NCBI GenBank assembly: GCA_013180625.2
Contig: SNVD02000409.1
Coordinates: 1 to 64,000 of the forward strand
Origin: Boswellia sacra
Taxonomy: Eukaryota; Streptophyta; Magnoliopsida; Sapindales; Burseraceae
DNA: 64,000 bases
Direction: 5' to 3'
A program made the translations under genes and the position numbers. This document shows, piece after piece, positions 1-11,458 of this stretch (position 1 is its first letter; each line of letters starts with the position of its first letter). The notes under the pieces were generated by a model that made no database searches, was not told where the DNA came from, and saw only the letters and a program-made list of their open reading frames with translations.

Positions 1-787
1 AAACTTTCAGAAAATTTAAGAAATGGAAAATCGCTGATAGAAGTATATAACAACAGAATGACTGATATTTTACCCAAATGTGGAAATGGAAAATAAGGTA
101 AAACCAGTTGGAGTATGCATATCAGCTCTCTACCATCAATTATGGTGGAGGCGAATCAAATAAAATAATGCAAGTAAGAAATCATTCTAATCATTAAGGT
201 GGATGAACCTTTGCTGCATGTACGGTACCTCACTTTAAAAGCACAATTAGGTGAAACTATAGGAGCTCTATTCAATTTAGCAAGTTTTCTCTTCCTTCTA
301 AGGCATGAAACATGTTCCACACTGCCTTGGGCTGAATGAACTATAGGGATAGAACAACCTTTTTCTTTTTTGGAAGTGAGAGACTTATATGTGTGTGTGT
401 GTCAAGTAGTTGCCCCCATGGGTATGAACCCTTGCCCTCAGTGACAGGGACAAGTATTATTACCAGTTACCACTAAGCCTACCCTTGGAGGTAACGGAGG
501 ATGAAATAGAGCACAAACTGCACATATGATGCACAACATACTGTTAAGAGTTTAAATGCTACAATTGAGCCAATACCTACAAGTTTGAGCAAGTGGTTTC
601 TTAATTTTGAATTAACCTTAAAATGACCTGTGGTACTACCTTCGAATCCCTCAGTGTTAAATGGCTCACTTGCAAGCCACATGAGGCATAAACAATGATT
701 ATAATAATATTAGTTTCTAAATAATTAAAACACATACAACAAAGAAATTAAGAGAAACAGAAACAAGGAATAGTGAAAGATTCTGAC
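1..787 (-). other. Intron 1 (partial) of the HPAT gene
   Basis: This stretch follows a splice donor at 786-787 and holds no recognisable continuation of the arabinosyltransferase on either strand, so it is read as the first part of intron 1 running off the left edge. It contains a short TG microsatellite at about 390-402 and is otherwise ordinary AT-rich sequence. The next exon is not in the window. Confidence 0.6.
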
Positions 788-1171
788 CCGGTCTAGACCT
801 TCTGGAAGAGGATCTACAACGAAAGATGGAATCTCCTCCATCAAATTGTCAGGCTTTCCTGAATGCAGAATTCGTGTAAACTTTCCCACGTCCGATCCAG
901 GCATGTCTTTCACTTTCTTATACCAATAGTACATAATCCGAGACTGCCATTGGCTATAGGGAGCATCAGTTGCTGTAAGGGCAACATGGTATCTCAAACT
1001 GGAATTCCCTACACCATTATTAGGCATAATATCCAATTCATCCGCTTCCCGGTTCATCGAAGCCTTGTAACTTATTGCCATTATTATCAAATTATAAGTA
1101 GCAAAGAAAAACCCCAGAGCCAAAAGCACCAAAAGCAATGGCGACACATGCCCTTTATTTTTTCTCGCCAT
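788..1171 (-). CDS. HPAT: Hydroxyproline O-arabinosyltransferase, first coding exon
   Basis: The 128 codons match the N-terminus of plant HPAT enzymes (Arabidopsis HPAT1-3, tomato FIN, Medicago RDN1 family). These are Golgi type II membrane proteins that add the first arabinose to hydroxyproline in extensins and CLE signalling peptides. Visible features are a basic N-terminus (MARKNKG), a signal-anchor membrane segment at about residues 8-30 (LLLVLLALGFFFATYN), and conserved blocks YHVALTATDAPYSQWQ, RIMYYWYKKVKDMPGS and FVVDPLPEGLDR. The exon ends in phase 0 after ...GLDR at a GT donor (787-786). The start is set at ATG 1171; an ATG directly before it (1174) would add one Met. Full-length members are about 360 residues, so roughly two thirds is missing beyond the left edge. 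Which HPAT paralogue this is cannot be decided here. Confidence 0.88.
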
Positions 1172-1885
1172 CATTTTTAACAACCCTTAATATCCAAATT
1201 GAATGAACTTCAATACCTCACTGTTCAACCAAACCCAATTCAATTTCAGCTGTCTACAACAACATCCAAATGCAAACAAAACATTCTCATCAACTGAAAC
1301 ACCGAAATATATACCCAATTGCAGCAAGTAAGCCCCACTATTGTCAAACTTTCCAATTAGCCAACCGCAAACCCAGACACAAATAGCAATAAATCTGCAT
1401 TAGAAATGTAAAAACCAGCAGCCAGTCAGTAACATAATAAGATCAAAACTGTTTCATTAGCAAAGAAAAAATAAAAAGTAAAGAAGCAACACCATTGATT
1501 CTAAAGCATAAGAAACTCAACAATCTGCTAAGTTTCCATAACTGATCCCAGAAATTCAGCAAAACACGAAAGTTTAAAACTTCTAAACATCAATCTGAAT
1601 TGAAATTTACATTAAAACAAGCATAACCAGATCTGGGATTCGCCAATAAGAAACAAAAAGAGAAGTAATTGGCACACGTAAAATGGTGAAAAGAGGCACG
1701 GAGTTGAACATTGAAGATTGGAAGGAGGAGAAGACAAGTTCATTACCAGAAGAGGAAGAAGAAGAAGAAGAAGCGCTGAAAGACTCGAAGAAAGAGAGAG
1801 AAAAGGTGTTGAACGGACTGGAAGAATTTTTATTGAGTTGTACAAATATGACAAACACAAAGTTTACTTAGTTGGAGTCTCTCTC
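1172..1885 (-). other. HPAT 5' leader, probably with an intron
   Basis: On the minus strand, a TATA-like box is followed by a leader with a (CTT)n tract (about 1757-1777 on the plus strand as GAA repeats) and then a T-rich, intron-like stretch with candidate acceptors ending in ATGCAG (about 1402) and GAACAG (about 1227) before the start codon. A 5' UTR intron is inferred; no transcript supports it here. The 62-residue acidic frame on the other strand (1683-1871) is a by-product of the GAA repeat. Confidence 0.4.
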
Positions 1886-1910
1886 TGAACCCATTCCATT
1901 CCCACTTTTT

Positions 1911-1920
1911 TATATTTATA
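1911..1920 (-). promoter_or_regulatory. TATA box, candidate HPAT promoter
   Basis: The minus strand reads TATAAATATA here, about 30 nt before the CT-rich leader. A transcription start near 1880-1890 is inferred from spacing only. Confidence 0.4.
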
Positions 1921-2113
1921 TTAATATTAAATAAAGATAATAATTATATTGTGCTCATGGTAATATCGGCAATTGGACATATTTGTTGTCTCATTCTCAC
2001 CATAATCCAACAATTCAAGTTAATCAAAAAAGTTAAAAAAAAGTTAAAAAAATATGTAAAATTTATGAGTAGATTAAAAATGATACTATCTTTAAAAATT
2101 TGTTCATTATGAT

Positions 2114-2970
2114 CAGTGGCGGATCTAAGAAGGGGGGGGGGGGGGGGGGCGGGGGCGCTTAGACCCCTTCTGAAATTTTCAAAAGTCTTTTTACTCACTT
2201 ACTTCTAATCATTCAAAGTTACACCCTTATAAAAAAAACTAATATTTTAATTGTCTTTCTTTCTTTCTCTATTTTATTTTTAAATTAATATCCTATCAAA
2301 CTTATATTTTTATAACTATATAATATATAATATTTGTATTATGTCTTTCTCTTTATAATTTAAATGTATCAAATAGCATAAAATTAGTAAACTTTATATT
2401 TAAAAAAAAATTTTGTTTGAGCCTTCTTATTCTTTTTATACATTTATAGCCTTTTTGGATAAAATGTAATGGTTATTGTAAATTAATAATTTTTTAAAAA
2501 ATATAGAGATATTATAAAAGAAAATTTATTTTTAGTTTGACATAATCATATATTTCATATCTAAGAAAAATGTTAATAATTCAATAAAAAGTTATCCTGA
2601 AATTAATGTAAAAGACTTTTTTGCGAGTTTCAAACATAGAAGCCGAATTTTTTATTATAATGCTAATCTACGAATATAAATAATAATATTTTTTATACAT
2701 GATAATAGGATAATTCTACTATGTTTTTTTAAATATAAATACTCGTCAATGACAATAATTGTTATGTTTTATAGAATAAATTATTAAGTATTAGTATTTT
2801 ATACTTTGATTATTGTATTAGGTTTATTTAATTTTGAAATATAAGATTCACTGTGTCTCCTATTTATATATTTTTTTAATAACTTCTTATGTACTATTGA
2901 TGTTTAAAAAATATTAATTTTAAAATAATAAAGGTGCTCCCTCTAAGATAAAATCCTGGATCCGCCACTG
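2114..2970. mobile_element. hAT-superfamily non-autonomous element (hAT-1)
   Basis: An 857-bp element with terminal inverted repeats CAGTGGCGGATC / GATCCGCCACTG (12 bp perfect) and a perfect 8-bp target duplication ATTATGAT (2106-2113 and 2971-2978), as expected for hAT insertions. A run of 18 G follows the left terminus (2132-2149). The interior is AT-rich with no coding region, so it would need transposase from elsewhere. Its right end (GGTGCTCCCTCTAA near the terminus) matches the right end of the element at 57434-58233, so the two belong to one family. Confidence 0.9.
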
Positions 2971-2978
2971 ATTATGAT

Positions 2979-4730
2979 CTTGTATCAAATATCAAATATT
3001 TATTTGATATTATTGAATATTATCAAACAATACATCTGTCGAATATTATCAAATAGGATGATAACATGTAAATTTTTAGAAACAAGATCATTTATCAAAG
3101 AAATTACTGATTTAAAGCTTTTTTTTTTTCCAAAAGTTACTCCAAAAATTATTTTTAGGGACAACAATATCAACATCCAATAGAAGCACTAATAATGTTA
3201 CACGTTAAAAAGTTTTATCTCAAATTATATTATGAATTATAAATGATTGTACTGTTAATTTAATTCTATTATATTACTTATTATATTTCTTACTATTTGC
3301 AATGATTAACTAGTTAACACTTCATTTGAAATATAAATTATTGAGATGAATAGTATCATTCTATTTTATGTATTATAGATTTTAAGTTAATTTCCATCTT
3401 AAATTTTATATCCCAAGTATTAAGTGAGGTAACTTGATTTATAACCGATACGTGGACGTTCAATTGATATAACAAGTGTTATGACTTCTTAAATTAATGT
3501 TACATTTCTTAATATGTAAAATTTGGGAAGCATAATGGTATTTATAATTATGAATCAAATCTTATCACTTATGATACTAAATCTAGGATCTATAGTACCA
3601 TTTAATCAACAATGGACACTCAACTATTGATCTTTGTTAGTTATGGTTATGGATTAACTTTCATAGTTAGAATATCAAATTTATCCATATTATTTTAACA
3701 AACTATTATTGAAAAATCTAATAGGTGATTTTATTTTATAATTTTTAAAAATAAATCGAAACCAAAAAGATTTCATTTACTAATAAAAAATAAAATTACA
3801 CTTTTTCTTTAAAAAAAAAAATTTGATTGAAGCATATAAGAGTGATTTTGTACGAATCTATTTACAACTAAGCTAGCATCAAAACAATAAAACATGAAAT
3901 TTCTCTATCTCTTACCTAAATCAATCAAATAAAAACTAATATAAACAGCATTCATTTAAAAAACAATAAAAAAAATCCCAATCAAAAGACCATTACAGAT
4001 TGATACAGACAATAAACTAACAAAATTTACATAGAAATTGCCTCGAGTCAAATTGGAAAATAGTTTTTGGATATCATGTCAAATGTGTTTTTAAATATCT
4101 AAAGAATTGACGATACAATCTAAGTTATTGGATCGTATACAAACTTAGAATGATTAATTTTCAAACCACAAATGCAAGGAATTGGTCCTGTGAGACCTTG
4201 TGGTCGAATGCAATACCATATGGACGGCCAACCGTTTTGTCACCTAAATTATCAATAATTGAATGGCATGTAAAAACATCTCCAAGAAAAATTTCTAACG
4301 AATAGAAGCGATGCAAAAATTAACTTTTTCACAACATCACTGATGAGGCCAAACAAAAAAAAAAAAGTTATTATGTGCATCATAGACTCTCGATGACACA
4401 TTTATTTTTTATTTTTTTAAGTACATACACTATTCAATTTTCTAAAAATTAATATTTGGAACATGTTTCTAATTTTAAAATAATCTATGTAGTCAAGAAA
4501 AAATTAATAGATTTCCATTACTAACTCATATAGGTTATGGTTCAAGAACGAGATCCATTGTTACCTAGCTACTAAAGTTTTTTTAAACTCTAGGGGTGTC
4601 TTTGTTAATTTTTCTATTTAATTATTAATGAAAGCATGAAAATATTCTGAGTAAAAAATTAATTATTTAAAATTTATATAATGAGGGATCTAGAAGAAGA
4701 CGTATCAAGAGTAATTTATAGAGTGCATAT
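2979..4730. other. AT-rich intergenic stretch, nothing recognised
   Basis: I see no gene, RNA or element boundary. The longest frames are short, AT-rich and show no family likeness. Homopolymer A/T runs are frequent. Confidence 0.5.
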
Positions 4731-5511
4731 TTTCACGGCCTTATTGTTTCACAAGCGGAGACCATGCGGCCTCAAGCGTTGACACTTTCCAAAGTGTACT
4801 TAAGTAAGCCTTAAACTGCTAGAAGAGACGTTCAAGTAAAGGAGAACAAGGACACAAGAGATTTGGTTGAGAAAATGTTCACTATACACAAAATAGTTTA
4901 AAAGGTTTACAAGACCCTTAAACTCTTGATTAAAGCATGACTTGCTTTTAAATGAAGGCTCACCCATATTTATAGGCTTGCACCTTCTCAATGTGTGGCT
5001 AACATTAAGCTATACGTTAACATCCTATTGGCTAACCAATGTACCTAGAACATTCCTACTCTAGATCATTCTTAGATATTTACAAGCTTATTTGTTGGCC
5101 AAGTATCTTTAGAGACATCCACAAGTTGCTAGATAACACTACACAATACTAGAAAATTCTGCAACGCATTAGACAACCCTAGATATCCCTAGAATGTCCT
5201 AGACTTAAGATATTTTTCCTTACTTTTTAGAATTTTTCGTAGCCTTTCATCACTTTCCGCTGCATTCCGGAACCTTTTTGAGCCTTTCGCGCACCTCTCA
5301 CACCTTCCAGAACTTCTAGACACTTTTGAAATGTTATGAAATGTCTCGAAACTTTCCGAAAACATCTGAAACACCTCGCCTATTCTTTGCGCCATTGAAC
5401 TCCTTATGCCATGAGCATTCCGAAACACTATAAGAGTTACCCTGAAATCCCATGGTGTGCTTCCATGCAAGTTTGGCGCAGAACCATGTGTCTGTCGCGT
5501 GGGGCATGACA
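4731..5511 (-). repeat. 3' LTR of the Ty3-gypsy derivative
   Basis: This is a diverged direct repeat of 7482-8269. On the minus strand it begins TGTCATGCCC right after the polypurine tract. At its far end the expected TG of the plus strand is changed to TT, so that end is slightly decayed. Confidence 0.8.
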
Positions 5512-5523
5512 TCCTCCCCCACT
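5512..5523 (-). other. Polypurine tract
   Basis: The minus strand reads GTGGGGGAGGA immediately before the 3' LTR TG. This is the expected plus-strand primer site and fixes the LTR boundary. Confidence 0.7.
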
Positions 5524-5699
5524 TGATTCCATAATACCCTCATCGCGTCTTTGACGACTTCGCAAAGTTTGCGAGCAAGTAGTCTTACCTTTATGGTGCC
5601 ACTTTCCATTTGCCCGTTTTTGCTGCCTCTTAATTGCCTTTACCTTTGTACTTACGTACGTAGCAACCCTATTCGCCATCTTACCTTCCTCTATGTAGC

Positions 5700-6201
5700 C
5701 TTTTGCTGTCCACACTCCATCACCACCCTCCTTTAGTTGCAACATCCCTAGATGCATAATGTTAAAGCTTGGCTCTGTTATCGTGGAAAGTATGCATGGA
5801 TCACCTCTGAGATGCAAACTGCATTGCATCGAGGCCATATCATCATCATACTGCCTCAAAAGTTCATGCCCAATATATATCCAAAGTATCCAAGGAAGCT
5901 GCAAAGAGATCAAACTTACCTCTCCAAGGACCAATCTGCAACTCAATCCCATAAGCGACTTTATCAAGGGGTATGACTTCTGTATTTGCTGCCTTAATCT
6001 GTGCTTGCCCCTTCTCAAGTTGTAGGCCTAACCTCTTGGCCTTACTTATGCTAAAGAAGTTATGTGTGGCACCTTATCAACCAACACCCTAATAGTCTTA
6101 CCATTGGTGCACGCCTCCAAAGGCATCAGTGATCGATTTAGTGGCTTAAAAGGTACGGAGATTATTTGTGTCAAGAAATTGAGAATTTGCATAGCACCCA
6201 T
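5700..6201 (-). pseudogene. Retroviral-type aspartic protease remnant (Ty3-gypsy)
   Basis: Downstream of the zinc-knuckle remnant the minus strand keeps pieces typical of this gypsy family: MGAMQILNFL, then NGKTIRVLVD, then RLGLQLEKGQAQIKAANTE, GIELQIGPWRGKFDLF and ITEPSFNIMHLGMLQLKEG. Where the catalytic D-T-G should follow LVD, the frame reads LVDKVPH and shifts, so the active site is lost. Stops interrupt the later part. The start of this block is also part of a perfect hairpin (6155-6237). It cannot make active protease. Confidence 0.7.
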
Positions 6202-6237
6202 GCAAATTCTCAATTTCTTGACACAAATAATCTCCGT
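6155..6237. repeat. Perfect 38-bp inverted repeat with 7-nt loop
   Basis: Arms 6155-6192 and 6200-6237 are perfectly complementary with loop AGCACCC. The outer arm begins ACGGAGATTATTTG and the inner end is GAATTTGCAT. It lies inside the gag-protease remnant. Confidence 0.95.
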
Positions 6238-6289
6238 CCATGCATGCCACTCGTGGCCCTCCTCACGTTACTAGAGCATGGCATTCAAT

Positions 6290-7410
6290 TTATGTCTCTT
6301 TGGGCAATACTGCATCCAATGTGGTCCATCACATAAGAAATACTTTAGGTTGGGTGTCAACTCCTTCCTATTCCCTTTTTGACGACGGTCATCACATCTC
6401 CTATCTCTACCATTATGGGGATGTTAATGACGTGGAGATCAATCCTCTTTATCACTACTTTCATGGTGTTGGGTAGCGTTAGTGTGTCTAGAAAACTCAC
6501 TTTTATGGTAGTCCATAAGTGTTTCCGCAATGATGAGTGTAGTGACTATATCTTTAACTCCCCGCCTTTACAACTCTTGGTACGCCTATGGTTGCAAGCC
6601 ATCCATGAAGTTGAAGAGAAGATCCACCTCATTTATGTCGTTGATTTGGAGCATCAACCTAGAAAATTCCTCCACCTACTTACAAAACCAGCGCGTATCC
6701 TTAACTCTTTCATCCGCTTTCTAGTGTCAAAGGACATATTTTCTGGATAGAATTGGCGTTTCAATTTCTTTTGTAATTCTGCCCATATGTCTATGACGCA
6801 CATGCCATTTCTAATTTTCACATACTTTCGACAAGATCCTTGAAATAAATGGTTGTAGTGTTTACCTTGACCCTCTCATCTAGGATCTCCAATGCATAAA
6901 AATACCTCTCCATGTGCCACAGGAAGTTATCCAACTACTCATTGGGTTTGGGTGCTTTTATCTTAGGAATAGCAAGTGTGGGTGACACTATCGTAATGCC
7001 ACTTGCTACCAATCTCTTGAATGTGACTACCTTAGCCTTTGTCTCATCCAACCCCTTACTCAGTTCTTCCACCTGAGTTTGTACCTTGGCCAAGGCTTCA
7101 ACCACCCTTTCTGTGAAGGCATGAACCTTTTGACATAGCACTTCGATGGACGATTGGGTGAAACTGCACACGAACTCTTTGAGCTCATCCCCTTAGCTCA
7201 CTTCCTTGCCTTTAAGCTCTTTCATGCATTGCTCCAGCCTATCTAGCCTTTCCCTTCTATCGGCCATGACTAGTTCCACCTTGACCATTTGGGTCTCTAT
7301 AGCGCTCATAAAATCACGAGACTTTTCCTGGCCATGGGGTTTTTTTTCCCTCTAGTAGGAGCTTCCCTACACCCTCTAGTTTCCTTACTCACAATCGGAA
7401 TCTTTGCCAT
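6290..7410 (-). pseudogene. Ty3-gypsy gag remnant with zinc knuckle
   Basis: Read on the minus strand from an ATG at 7410, fragments in shifting frames show a helical region (MADRRERLDRLEQCMKELK, VQTQVEELSKGLDETKAK), the gag core LDNFLWHMERYFYALEI, then LMLQINDINEVDLLFNFMDG. A C-terminal knuckle at about 6302-6345 reads YFLCDGPHWMQYCPKR. The family norm there is C-x2-C-x4-H-x4-C, so the first Cys is Tyr. Several in-frame stops and frameshifts (for example the stop just before LDNFLW) show it is dead. The longest open piece is 78 residues (6935-7171). Confidence 0.8.
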
Positions 7411-7481
7411 TGTGTCTACCCCAACTTGTTCTCAACACCCCACACAATGAACCTCAACTAAACCTCGACTTTGATACTAGT

Positions 7482-8269
7482 TGTCACGACTTCATTGTTT
7501 CACAAGCGGAGCTTGTGTGGTATTAGGCGCTAACACTCCCTAAATGGCACCTAAGGAAACCTTAAACCGCTATAAGAGAGGTTCAAGCAAAGAAGAACAA
7601 GGACACGAGAGATTTGGGTGAGGAGATGTTCACTATATACAAAGGAGTTTACAAGGCTTACAGGACTTTTAAACCTTTGAGTCTAGCATGACTTGCTTAC
7701 AAATGAGGACTCACTCATATTTATAGGCTTGCACCTCCTTAATGTATGGCTAACATTACGCCACATGTCAACATCCTGTTGGCTAACCAATATACCTAGA
7801 ACATTCCTACTCTTGATCCTTCCTAGATATTTACAAGCTTACTTCTTGGCCAAGTATCTCTAGAGACATCTACAAGTTGCTAGACAACACTAGGAAACTC
7901 TACAATACACTAGACGACCTTGGATATCCCTAGGATGTCCTATACTCAAGATATTTTTCCTTGCTTTTGTAATTTTCTCCGACCTTCCATCATCTTCCAC
8001 TAGCTTCCGAGGCATTTTGAACCTTTTCAAAACTTTCTTGAGTATTCAACGTACTTCTCGTGCCTTTCGGAATCTTCTAGACGAAATATTTGAGAATGTC
8101 TCGAAACCATCCGAAAACTTTCGGAACACTACGTCCATTCTTTGAGCCGTTGAACTCTTTACGTCATAAGAATTCTGAAACACTATAACACACCTTTGAA
8201 ATCCCATTCCTCGGCACACTTCCATGCAATTTTGGTGCAAAATTGTGTGCTATCACACCCTGTGTTACA
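7482..8269 (-). repeat. 5' LTR of the Ty3-gypsy derivative
   Basis: In plus orientation it runs TGTCACGAC ... GTGTTACA, with TG...CA ends intact. It is homologous along its length to 4731-5511. The sequence next to 7482 on the minus strand is the primer-binding-like site. Confidence 0.8.
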
Positions 8270-9484
8270 AGATGCTCCATTCAAAGCAAAGTAACACACA
8301 TGTGTAGTCCTCTACCACTGATACGGTGCTTGAAAAATTTTATTGAGATTAGGAAATTTTCGATCTTTTGTATATTTTGATATAAAATTTTTAATTAAGT
8401 TTTACAAATATTATGGATCTAAGATATTACAATTAATTGAAATTTTGATTTAAAATATTAACTAAATTTCTTAGTCATTATTTTTCTTGATTCGAAGATT
8501 TAAAGAGTTGATCATGAGTTGATAATGTAATCAAATATAATTTTTTTTTTTTTACTTTCTTTAGTAATCATTGAATCTAATGGATGAATGATTAAAAATT
8601 TGAGTTAAGTTTGCTAAATATAAAATGTAATAGACTGAAAGGCAACGAGAAGGGCCACTATATACTCCAAACATGCTATCTGGTAATACACGCGTACAGG
8701 GTTCCATAGCAACAAGCGGACAACAAAATAAAAAATCCTAGTTAAAATAAAAGGTTTTACTAACCGAAGCATCGTAATCAATGTAACATTTATAGCAGTT
8801 AATATAAATAATTCAAGAAATCTGCTAGATCTCTAGATTCTTGAAAGTATTATTATTATTTTCTGCATGAACAAGCTTGCATATTATATATGTGAAATCT
8901 AGATCTCTCTAGATTTTTAAAGCAATATTTCAAACCTAGATTAACTTTCTAAATGTGAAAATCGTAGATATTCATATGTAAACAACTTAATTACATTTTT
9001 TTTCTTTAGGATAAATTATTTTTAGTATATTACGCCTAGTTGCAATCTTTGAGGAAATTTATTGTGATACAATCTACTATAGGATGTTGTAAACACCTTT
9101 TGCTAATTGCTGGCAATTAACCCGCAATTAGTATGATTCATAGCAAGTGGTCAAGCGATGTGATAAAAATCCAGTTCAGATTTTGATATTCGAAAATATT
9201 TATGTGATAGTTACGGTTACTATGGGTCAGATTTGGCATTATTATTGCTATAGAATAAATAGATTTTACTGTATTATAGAAATAATAAGTTTTTAAAAGA
9301 AGTTGTCAAAAAAATTACAACAATTAAAATGTTATTATTATTATTTTTTATAAACTTACAAAGTATTTGATTGTGTGAAGGTAAGCTTGCTAAGTCGAGT
9401 TTAACAAATAATGGAATTGAAGCTAGCTACTGATCTCAAACTGTATTATTCTACATATATAAAGGTAAAAATAATTAAAGTTAA
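8270..9484. other. AT-rich spacer downstream of the ABCG gene
   Basis: No gene is seen. The right-hand part, next to 9485, is expected to hold the 3' UTR and polyadenylation region of the minus-strand ABCG gene, but no single signal stands out in this AT-rich sequence. Confidence 0.5.
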
Positions 9485-11458
9485 TCACATGGTTGTAGTC
9501 TTAGCTCTCTGAACAAGAATGATCCAACAAAGCACACGATAAAACACAAAGAAAGCAAGCATAATAGCGACGTTCATCCACCTTGTGTCCTCATCAAGTC
9601 CTCTACTCTTCAACACTTCATTTCCCGTAAGCAAACACTTGGAATGATCATGATCTTGAACATGCCAAGAGAAGCACTCCCCTCTTACACTCCAATACTC
9701 ATTTGTCAGCAACGTATCCAACGGATAGCGATAAAGCGACACGTAGTACATGAAAATCCAGTAATTTGGGATGTTCTCTTTTGGAATGAAGTAGCCAGAG
9801 AATAGAAAAAACGCTCCAAGAACCGTGCAGATGAGAGAATTTCCAGAAATGAAGTCAGGGGAGACTGCGCTTAGGAATAGTACTAGAGAACTAGCCATCA
9901 ATACAATAAGCCAAACTACGAAAGTGAAGAAAGTGAAAGCTGCAATGGAAGGGTTGAGCCCTACAATCCAGTAGAGAGGAGCAGCGAAGAGGATTGCCAC
10001 TGCAAATAAGAAGGGCAAAAACACAACTGTGTTGGCAATCATGTAGGAGGATATTCTATAAGCTTCTCTCGAGGTTTCCTTCATTAGAACTCGTCGCTCT
10101 TGAAGGTATATTGGGAGAGCTTCGACAGTTGAAGAGAGGAGAAAGCTAAGGCTGAAAGCAAATAGACCCAATCGCTCTGCAACTCCAGCTTCATCCTTCC
10201 TTACCTTCATATAAACACTTCCTAGACCGAATCCACCAACAAGAGCTTGCATTGTTCTTGCTAGGAAAAGCTGCTTTGTCCTGTAAATAACCTTCCAAAA
10301 TCTTGAGCAGAGAACCGTAATCTCATACAAACTAGTCAGCAAGTAGAGATTTTCGATCTTGTTAATGTTGTCTTTAGGACGTTGTTGATCATGGTCAACT
10401 CTCACCATTTCTTCGTCTGAGCAGGAATATTGGTGCTTAGCTTCAATAGCGCTAGCGGATATGTAATTTCTGGGATAAGTATCTTCCAAGGTGTGGATAA
10501 TTTCCATGGCAAATTCTAGTGCATTCAGCTGCTCCGGAATTCGAAGTCCCAATTGGGTTATGGTTTCCTCAAGCAATTCAAGGCTACCATTGTGGACAAC
10601 CGAGCCATGAGAAAGGATTAAGAAGTTAGAAATGTATTGAAGAATCCTGTAGCTGGGTTGGTGGATGGATATCACAACCGTTCTTTGCTTCTCTTTTGCC
10701 ATTGAAGCAAGTAGCTCAATCACTTGAAGCGCTGAAGAGCTATCTAGCCCCGAAGTTGGCTCATCCAGGAGTAAAATCGATGGGTTGTGCATCATATCAA
10801 CACCAATCGAAACCCTTTTCCTTTCTCCACCTGAGATCCCTCTATTCTCTTCGTCTCCAACAAAACTATCAGCAACATGCGTGAGACCAAGCTCATGCAT
10901 CAAGCTCTTAACTCTCTCTTGCTTCTCCTTTGCGCTCATCTCTTTAAGCCTGAACTTGGCGCTGAACATGAGCGTTTCCTTTACGGTGAGTAAAGGAAGT
11001 AAATTATCTTCTTGTGCCACAAATCCACATATCTTCCTCAGTTGAGCTGGACTAGTCATCACATGACCATTGATAACAATACTCTTGGAATCAAAATCTC
11101 TCCCTCTTATCCTTCCTGATATTATCCGAAGCAGACTAGATTTCCCAGTACCACTTGGCCCAACAATTGCAAGGATTTCAGAAGCTCTTGCATCAAAGGA
11201 AACCGATTTGAGAATCTCAATTGGCTTGGGCTTTGCCTTCACAAAAAAGGAACTTGGTATTATGGAAGAGCTGTTTGGTTGAATACTATAAGAGAGGTTT
11301 CTTACGGTGAGTTTGCAAGGCGATTTCGACGGCGGCGAAGGGTGGTAGAAAGAGGAGGAATGGCTGGTGGATTCATCAGGAGAATTGGAAGCCGAGAAGA
11401 GTACTACAGAGTCGTCTTCAAGGCTTGGTCTTGGCTGCTGGAAACAGGATACGGCCAT
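9485..11458 (-). CDS. ABCG23: Half-size ABC transporter, subfamily G
   Basis: A complete, intronless 657-residue half-transporter with nucleotide-binding domain first and membrane domain second, as in all ABCG/WBC proteins. Counting from Met 11458, Walker A GPSGTGKS is at 100-107, the Q-loop around 149, signature ISGGERKRVSI at 208-218, Walker B ILLLDEP at 228-234 and the switch His in SIHQP at 264-268. The C-terminal third holds about six membrane segments starting near FLARTMQALVGGFGLGSVY. It should sit in the plasma or an organelle membrane as a homo- or heterodimer; the substrate cannot be read from sequence. The N-terminus (MAVSCFQ...DSVVLFSA) and motifs most resemble Arabidopsis ABCG23 and the intronless ABCG4/5/8/10 group; the exact orthologue is from memory and unsure. 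The start is chosen for its good context (AACCATGG); an in-frame ATG at 11575 would add 39 residues. Confidence 0.9.
   Translation of the reverse strand: MAVSCFQQPRPSLEDDSVVLFSASNSPDESTSHSSSFYHPSPPSKSPCKLTVRNLSYSIQPNSSSIIPSSFFVKAKPKPIEILKSVSFDARASEILAIVGPSGTGKSSLLRIISGRIRGRDFDSKSIVINGHVMTSPAQLRKICGFVAQEDNLLPLLTVKETLMFSAKFRLKEMSAKEKQERVKSLMHELGLTHVADSFVGDEENRGISGGERKRVSIGVDMMHNPSILLLDEPTSGLDSSSALQVIELLASMAKEKQRTVVISIHQPSYRILQYISNFLILSHGSVVHNGSLELLEETITQLGLRIPEQLNALEFAMEIIHTLEDTYPRNYISASAIEAKHQYSCSDEEMVRVDHDQQRPKDNINKIENLYLLTSLYEITVLCSRFWKVIYRTKQLFLARTMQALVGGFGLGSVYMKVRKDEAGVAERLGLFAFSLSFLLSSTVEALPIYLQERRVLMKETSREAYRISSYMIANTVVFLPFLFAVAILFAAPLYWIVGLNPSIAAFTFFTFVVWLIVLMASSLVLFLSAVSPDFISGNSLICTVLGAFFLFSGYFIPKENIPNYWIFMYYVSLYRYPLDTLLTNEYWSVRGECFSWHVQDHDHSKCLLTGNEVLKSRGLDEDTRWMNVAIMLAFFVFYRVLCWIILVQRAKTTTM

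Larger units (their letters stand above)
4731..8269 (-). mobile_element. Short Ty3-gypsy derivative with gag and protease only
   Basis: Two direct LTRs of about 780-790 bp enclose only about 1970 bp. Read on the minus strand, the 5' LTR (right) is followed by a primer-binding-like sequence near 7466-7481 (TAGTATCAAAG, resembling the initiator-Met type). Next come a gag remnant with zinc knuckle, a protease remnant, and a polypurine tract GGGGGAGGA directly before the 3' LTR start TGTCATGCC. No reverse transcriptase, RNase H or integrase sequence is present. Layout and size fit non-autonomous LTR elements that keep GAG (TR-GAG-like). The LTRs differ by roughly a fifth by eye and the flanking 5-mers do not match, so the insertion is old. 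Confidence 0.8.

Noticed and set aside
863..1180. A 105-residue plus-strand frame
   Set aside because: Antisense to HPAT exon 1, whose reading is far better supported.
1683..1871. A 62-residue acidic protein on the plus strand
   Set aside because: It is the reverse of the (CTT)n leader tract of the HPAT gene, with no family likeness.
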